Origin: Pleomorphomonas carboxyditropha | GTDB taxonomy: Bacteria; Pseudomonadota; Alphaproteobacteria; Rhizobiales; Pleomorphomonadaceae | Direction: 5' to 3' | Length of the DNA: 64,000 bases | NCBI RefSeq assembly: GCF_002770725.1 | Contig: NZ_NQVN01000001.1 | Coordinates: forward strand, 248,001 to 312,000 | In this document: piece after piece, positions 59,483-64,000 of the stretch | Layout of the letters: every line of letters begins with the position of its first letter | How positions within the stretch are numbered: position 1 is the first letter of the stretch | The notes under the pieces: model-generated | What the model saw: only the letters and a program-made list of their open reading frames with translations | Told to the model about the DNA's origin: nothing | Databases searched by the model: none | Translations under genes and position numbers: made by a program

Positions 59483-62026
59483 ATGAACGAAACCGAGCCG
59501 TCGGCACCTTCCGTCGAAACGCCGATCGTCGACCGCTCCGAGCGCGGCGGCAACGTCGGCCTGGTGATCGCCCTGGCGCTGGCGCTGGTGGCCGCCGCCG
59601 CCGTGTTCGCGGTGCTCGACCGGGCGGCGGCCGAGCCCTATGTGCTCGGCCTGCTCGGTCTCCTGGCGGTGATCGGCGTGTTCTCGCTGTTCGCCATCGC
59701 CATCGGCCTCGTCCGCCTGTCCTCGCGCAACGACGGCCAGGTGCAGCTCGCCAAGCGCTTCCTCGACACCATGACCGACGGCGTCTGCGTCACCGACGGC
59801 GACGGCCGCATCGTCTACGCCAACGCCACCTACGGCCGGCTGATCCGCGCCGAGGCGGCCGTCGACGTCCGCACCGTCGAGCGGGTGTTCTCGGGCGATC
59901 CGGATACCGCCGACGTGATCTTCCGCCTGGCCCAGGCGTCGCGCGAGGGGCGGCGGGCCACCGAGGAGGTGCGCGTCGCCCATCCGCTCGGCCGCATCGA
60001 CGGCCCGGCCCGCTGGTATCGCATCCGCGTGCGGCCGCTCAACGGCCTGTCCCAGCCGCTCAACGTCTGGCAGGTGGCCGACATCACCCGCGACCGCGAC
60101 GAGCAGGAGAACAGCTTCCAGGCGCTGCAGCGGGCGGTGAACTTCCTCGATCACGCGCCGGCTGGCTTCCTGTCGGCCAACGCGCTCGGCCGCGTTGTCT
60201 ACATGAACGCCACGCTGACCGACTGGCTCGGCTACGACTTGGCCGAGTTCGAGGCCGGCGCCATGCAGTTGAAGGAGATCGTGGTCGGCGACGGCGTGGC
60301 GCTGCTCGACGGCATCCGCGGCGCCTCCGGCGAGGTGAAGACCGGCATCGTCGATCTCGACATGATGAAGCGCAACGGCCAGATCCTGCCGGTCCGCATC
60401 ATCCACCGCGTGCCGGTGGGCAGCGACGGCTCGGTCGGCGACAGCCGCACGCTGGTGCTGAACCGCTCGCCCGGCGAGGACGTGTCGGAATCGCTGCGCG
60501 CCGCCGAGGTGCGCTTCACGCGCTTCTTCAACAACACGCCGGTCGCCATCGCCTCGATCGACAAGGAAGGCCGCATCGGCCGCAACAACGCGCCGTTCAT
60601 GCGCCTGTTCGGGGCGTCGATCAAACCGGACGCCTCGGCGCCGCGCGGCCGCCTCACCGACGTGGTCGCCGAGCGCGACCGCAAGGCGATCTCCGAGGCG
60701 ATCGAGTCGGCCGTCGGCGGGCAGGGCAATATCTCCGGCATCGACGTGTCGCTGCCCGGCGAGGGCGACCGCTCGGCCCGCTTCTACGTGTCGACCGTCG
60801 AGGAAGGGGCAGGCGACAGCGAGGTGGCGATCGTCTACGCGCTGGAGACCACCGAGCAGCGGGCGCTGGAGGAACAGTTCGCCCAGGGGCAGAAGATGCA
60901 GGCGGTCGGCCAACTGGCCGGCGGCGTGGCGCATGACTTCAACAACGTGCTGACCGCCATCATCGGCTTCTCCGACCTGCTGCTCAACAACCACCGGCCG
61001 ACCGACCCATCCTTCCAGGACATCATGAACATCAAGCAGAACGCCAACCGCGCCGCCGGCCTCGTCCGGCAGCTCCTGGCCTTCTCGCGCCGCCAGACGT
61101 TGAGGCCGCAGGTGCTGGTGCTCTCCGACGTGCTGGCCGAGCTTTCCAACCTGCTGAGCCGGCTGCTCGGCGAGAAGGTGCAGCTCAAGGTCGTCAACGG
61201 CCGCGACGTCTGGCCGGTGATGGCCGACCTCAACCAATTCGAGCAGGTGGTCATCAACCTCGCCGTCAACGCCCGCGACGCCATGACCAGGGCCGGCAAG
61301 CTGGAGATCCGCACCTCCAACGTCACGGCGGCCGAATGCGCCGCCTCCTATCCGTTCAAGGGGATGCCGGCCGCCGATTACGTTCACCTCGAGGTGGAGG
61401 ACAATGGCTCGGGCATGACGCCGGAGATCATGGAGAAGATCTTCGACCCGTTCTTCTCGACAAAGGAAGTGGGCAAGGGCACCGGTCTCGGCCTCTCCAC
61501 CGTCTACGGCATCATCAAGCAGACCGGCGGCTACATCTATCCGGTGTCGGAAGTGGAGGTCGGCACCACCTTCCACATCTTCCTGCCGCGCCACGAGGCG
61601 CCGGCCGAGGCAGTGCCGAAGAAGAACGTCGAGGCGACGCCGATCGCCGACCTCACGGGCAACGCGTCGATCCTGCTGGTAGAGGACGAGGAGGCGGTGC
61701 GCGCCTTCGCCGCCCGGGCGCTGATCTCGCGCGGCTATACCGTTCACGAGGCTTCGACCGGCACCGAGGCGCTGGAGGTGATGGCCGAAGTGGGCGGCAA
61801 CATCGACCTGGTGGTGTCCGACGTGGTGATGCCGGAGATGGACGGGCCGACGCTGCTGAGGGAACTGCGCAAGACGCAGCCCGACCTCAAGATCATCTTC
61901 GTGTCGGGCTATGCCGAGGACGCCTTCAAGAAGAACCTGCCGGAAAACGAGCAGTTCAACTTCCTGCCCAAGCCCTTCTCGCTGAAGCAGCTGGCGACGA
62001 CGGTGAAGGAAACGCTGGCCGAGTAG
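59483..62026 (+). CDS. cckA: Cell-cycle hybrid histidine kinase CckA
   Basis: An 847-residue membrane hybrid kinase. Two N-terminal helices (about 27-47 and 53-76) are followed by PAS domains (about 90-210, 215-330 and 340-455). HisKA has [17 protein letters not shown] (phospho-His 484), HATPase has [10 protein letters not shown] and [20 protein letters not shown], and the C-terminal receiver has phospho-Asp 780 in [13 protein letters not shown] with Lys in [16 protein letters not shown] and overall order are CckA-specific. CckA phosphorylates ChpT and through it CtrA. It lies downstream of flhB. The 189-nt gap and no visible terminator leave co-transcription open. Confidence 0.93.
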   Translation: MNETEPSAPSVETPIVDRSERGGNVGLVIALALALVAAAAVFAVLDRAAAEPYVLGLLGLLAVIGVFSLFAIAIGLVRLSSRNDGQVQLAKRFLDTMTDGVCVTDGDGRIVYANATYGRLIRAEAAVDVRTVERVFSGDPDTADVIFRLAQASREGRRATEEVRVAHPLGRIDGPARWYRIRVRPLNGLSQPLNVWQVADITRDRDEQENSFQALQRAVNFLDHAPAGFLSANALGRVVYMNATLTDWLGYDLAEFEAGAMQLKEIVVGDGVALLDGIRGASGEVKTGIVDLDMMKRNGQILPVRIIHRVPVGSDGSVGDSRTLVLNRSPGEDVSESLRAAEVRFTRFFNNTPVAIASIDKEGRIGRNNAPFMRLFGASIKPDASAPRGRLTDVVAERDRKAISEAIESAVGGQGNISGIDVSLPGEGDRSARFYVSTVEEGAGDSEVAIVYALETTEQRALEEQFAQGQKMQAVGQLAGGVAHDFNNVLTAIIGFSDLLLNNHRPTDPSFQDIMNIKQNANRAAGLVRQLLAFSRRQTLRPQVLVLSDVLAELSNLLSRLLGEKVQLKVVNGRDVWPVMADLNQFEQVVINLAVNARDAMTRAGKLEIRTSNVTAAECAASYPFKGMPAADYVHLEVEDNGSGMTPEIMEKIFDPFFSTKEVGKGTGLGLSTVYGIIKQTGGYIYPVSEVEVGTTFHIFLPRHEAPAEAVPKKNVEATPIADLTGNASILLVEDEEAVRAFAARALISRGYTVHEASTGTEALEVMAEVGGNIDLVVSDVVMPEMDGPTLLRELRKTQPDLKIIFVSGYAEDAFKKNLPENEQFNFLPKPFSLKQLATTVKETLAE

Positions 62027-62092
62027 GCGGGGCCGGCGAGCAAGGTTGATGGAAAAATTATATAATTAAAACATATATATAAGCGTCACCCT

Positions 62093-62378
62093 GCGTGCCC
62101 GGGAATTTGCCCCGGGCACCAGTGCGCCGACCTATCCCTTTGTTCCCCATATATAAAGCTGTCATCCTCGCGCAGGCGAGGACCTCAGGCAGGACAAAGC
62201 TCAACGCGGATATAGCGCTCCAGCAACGCAAGGCGCCCGATACGCCCCTCCTCGCCTTCTCGTCCCGAGGTCCTCGCCTTCGCGAGGATGACAATCCATG
62301 GGAAGCGACGCGCTGGGCGGTGACGGCGTGACGGGAACGTTCGCGTACCCGGGCAAATTCCCTGGCAAGCTTGAGAAA
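62093..62378. repeat. Large foldback repeat, copy A
   Basis: 286 bp beginning GCGTGCCCGGGAATTTGCC and ending TTGAGAAA. Nested inverted repeats: outer arms GGGAATTTGCC near 62100 and GGCAAATTCCC near 62352; inner arms TGTCATCCTCGCG (62160) and CGCGAGGATGACA (62281). A TATATAA stretch precedes the inner left arm. No coding features. It is followed immediately by copy B in direct orientation. Confidence 0.8.
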
Positions 62379-62380
62379 TA

Positions 62381-62669
62381 GCGTACCAGGGAATTTGCCT
62401 GGGGTCCCAGTGTGCCGACCTATCCCTTTGTTCCCCCATATATATAATTCTGTCATCCTCGCGCAGGCGAGGACCTCAGGCAGAACAAAGCTCAACGCAG
62501 ATATAGCGCTCCAGCAACGCTGGGGCGCCTGATACCCCCCCTCATCACCTTCTCGTCCTGAGGTCCTCGCCTTCGCGAGGATGACAATCCATGGGAAGCG
62601 ATGCGCTCGGCGGTGATGGCGGGACAGGAACGTTCGCGTACGGGCAAATTCCCGGGCCAGCTTGAGAAA
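62381..62669. repeat. Large foldback repeat, copy B
   Basis: 289 bp, a direct copy of the preceding element with about 90% identity, separated by 2 nt. It preserves the outer GGGAATTTGCC / GGCAAATTCCC arms and the inner TGTCATCCTCGCG / CGCGAGGATGACA arms. Differences are scattered substitutions and short indels. It covers part of an 872-bp gap without genes between cckA and psuG. Confidence 0.8.
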
Positions 62670-62753
62670 CTCCGCCTGGAAAGCGGCGGCAATGTTCATC
62701 AAGTCATTGAAATGGCATGATCCCGCACATGCGAGACCGGAAATATTGCGTCA

Positions 62754-62799
62754 GCGTGCCCGGGAATTTGCCCCGGGTACGTCATCCTACGCGAAGGCA
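62754..62799. repeat. Truncated copy of the foldback repeat
   Basis: A 46-nt remnant: GCGTGCCCGGGAATTTGCC joined directly to GTCATCCTACGCGAAGGC. It combines the outer arm of copies A/B with the TACGCG variant of the inner arm seen at 14724, linking the two locations as one repeat family. Confidence 0.6.
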
Positions 62800-62898
62800 T
62801 GGGGCTCGGGCCGGAAGGGACAAGAGGCGGATATCGGGCGCCTTTTCCCGGGCGGCAGGTATCGGGGCCGGCGAGCCGGCCCCGGACGTGTGTCTATC

Positions 62899-63810
<912 letters not shown>

Positions 63811-63950
63811 CATGCCTCCGATTGTGGCCGCACGACAGGGCCACGGAGCGGGCACGCGACGTCGGCGGCGAGTGATGGATCTCCGAGCCATGCTCTATAC
63901 GACGAGACGACCGGTTTGCGAAAGAGGGAAGACGCGCCTTGGCGCCGAAG

Positions 63951-64000
63951 ATGGAAATCTCCCTTGTCTTTCAAGGAGGAGCCCGTTGCTCTGGGGCTGC
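63951..64000 (+). CDS. Possible gene start at right edge (very uncertain)
   Basis: An open frame from ATG 63951 reads MEISLVFQGGARCSGA to the edge, resembling but not matching the patatin start (LVxQGGGxxG). Alternatively the strong AAGGAGGA at 63973-63980 would serve a TTG at 63986 in another frame. The two cannot be separated from the visible bases. Confidence 0.25.
   Translation, partial: MEISLVFQGGARCSGA

Noticed and set aside
62058-62702. Minus-strand open frame of 214 codons with internally repeated sequence
   Set aside because: It lies entirely in the foldback repeats; the internal protein repetition simply mirrors the two 290-bp DNA copies, and there is no ribosome site or recognisable domain.
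62093-62799. CRISPR array
   Set aside because: Only two long tandem copies plus a remnant, each with internal inverted arms; no short regular repeats with unique spacers and no cas genes.
62863-62884. Terminator of psuG
   Set aside because: CGGGGCCGGC/GCCGGCCCCG is a strong inverted repeat but has almost no loop and no T-tract in the psuG direction, so termination is not supported.

Overview
The window is GC-rich, tightly packed alphaproteobacterial chromosome, most likely order Hyphomicrobiales (Rhizobiales). The evidence is a 2027-residue homologue of the growth-pole ring protein (GPR/RgsE) of polar-growing Rhizobiales, a CckA kinase, the FlbT/FlaF flagellin regulators, FliX, TTAA-N7-TTAA sites matching the CtrA consensus, DUF1522-type flagellins, and a DksA with only one of the usual zinc cysteines. 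A family such as Pleomorphomonadaceae is possible but only a guess. The MFS gene at the left edge is cut, and a possible gene at the right edge is only begun. No rRNA, tRNA, CRISPR array, insertion sequence or prophage was seen.

Layout. 1-6.7 kb: tail of an MFS transporter, a dipeptide/N-acetyl-D-Glu epimerase, and a four-gene Mla/MCE lipid-transport operon (STAS-permease, ATPase, MCE protein, lipoprotein). 7-13 kb: the giant gpr gene, which encodes a long run of 11-residue repeats. 13.7-20.9 kb: a degenerate Hpt protein, a [2Fe-2S] ferredoxin, an acyltransferase, a glutamine-synthetase-like ligase, a SixA-type phosphatase and the ycjX-ycjF pair. 21-62 kb: one large flagellar cluster. It reads flgE-flgK-flgL, then a 4.7-kb accessory insert (two-component system, LAB_N protein, ArnT-like glycosyltransferase, MazEF-like toxin-antitoxin), then flagellin-flbT, two tandem flagellins, flaF, a flaG-like gene, flgI-cheL-flbY-like, fliX, dksA, flgF-flgG-flgA-flgH, fliL-fliM-DUF6468-motE-like-large TPR protein, fliO-fliP, and flgB-flgC-fliE-fliQ-fliR-flhB followed by cckA. 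62-64 kb: foldback repeats and psuG.

How it works together. The cluster encodes rod, hook, P- and L-ring, C-ring, export gate and filament parts. Regulatory sites visible in the DNA suggest a Caulobacter-like hierarchy. TTAA-N7-TTAA boxes lie in front of fliL and flgB, while the flgE, flgF and flgI transcription units start at good sigma-54 (-24/-12) promoters. FliX, which in Caulobacter couples assembly to the sigma-54 activator FlbD, is encoded beside flgI. CckA, the kinase feeding CtrA, is encoded at the end of the flgB run.

The most unusual non-coding feature is a 155-nt array of four consecutive hairpins (42246-42400) between dksA and flgH. All four present the same TTGGGGA-type loop (TCCCCAA on the other strand). 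It is a candidate structured RNA. Other notable items are a structured flgB leader, the large signal-peptide TPR protein next to the MotE-like gene, and several families of palindromic or foldback repeats.
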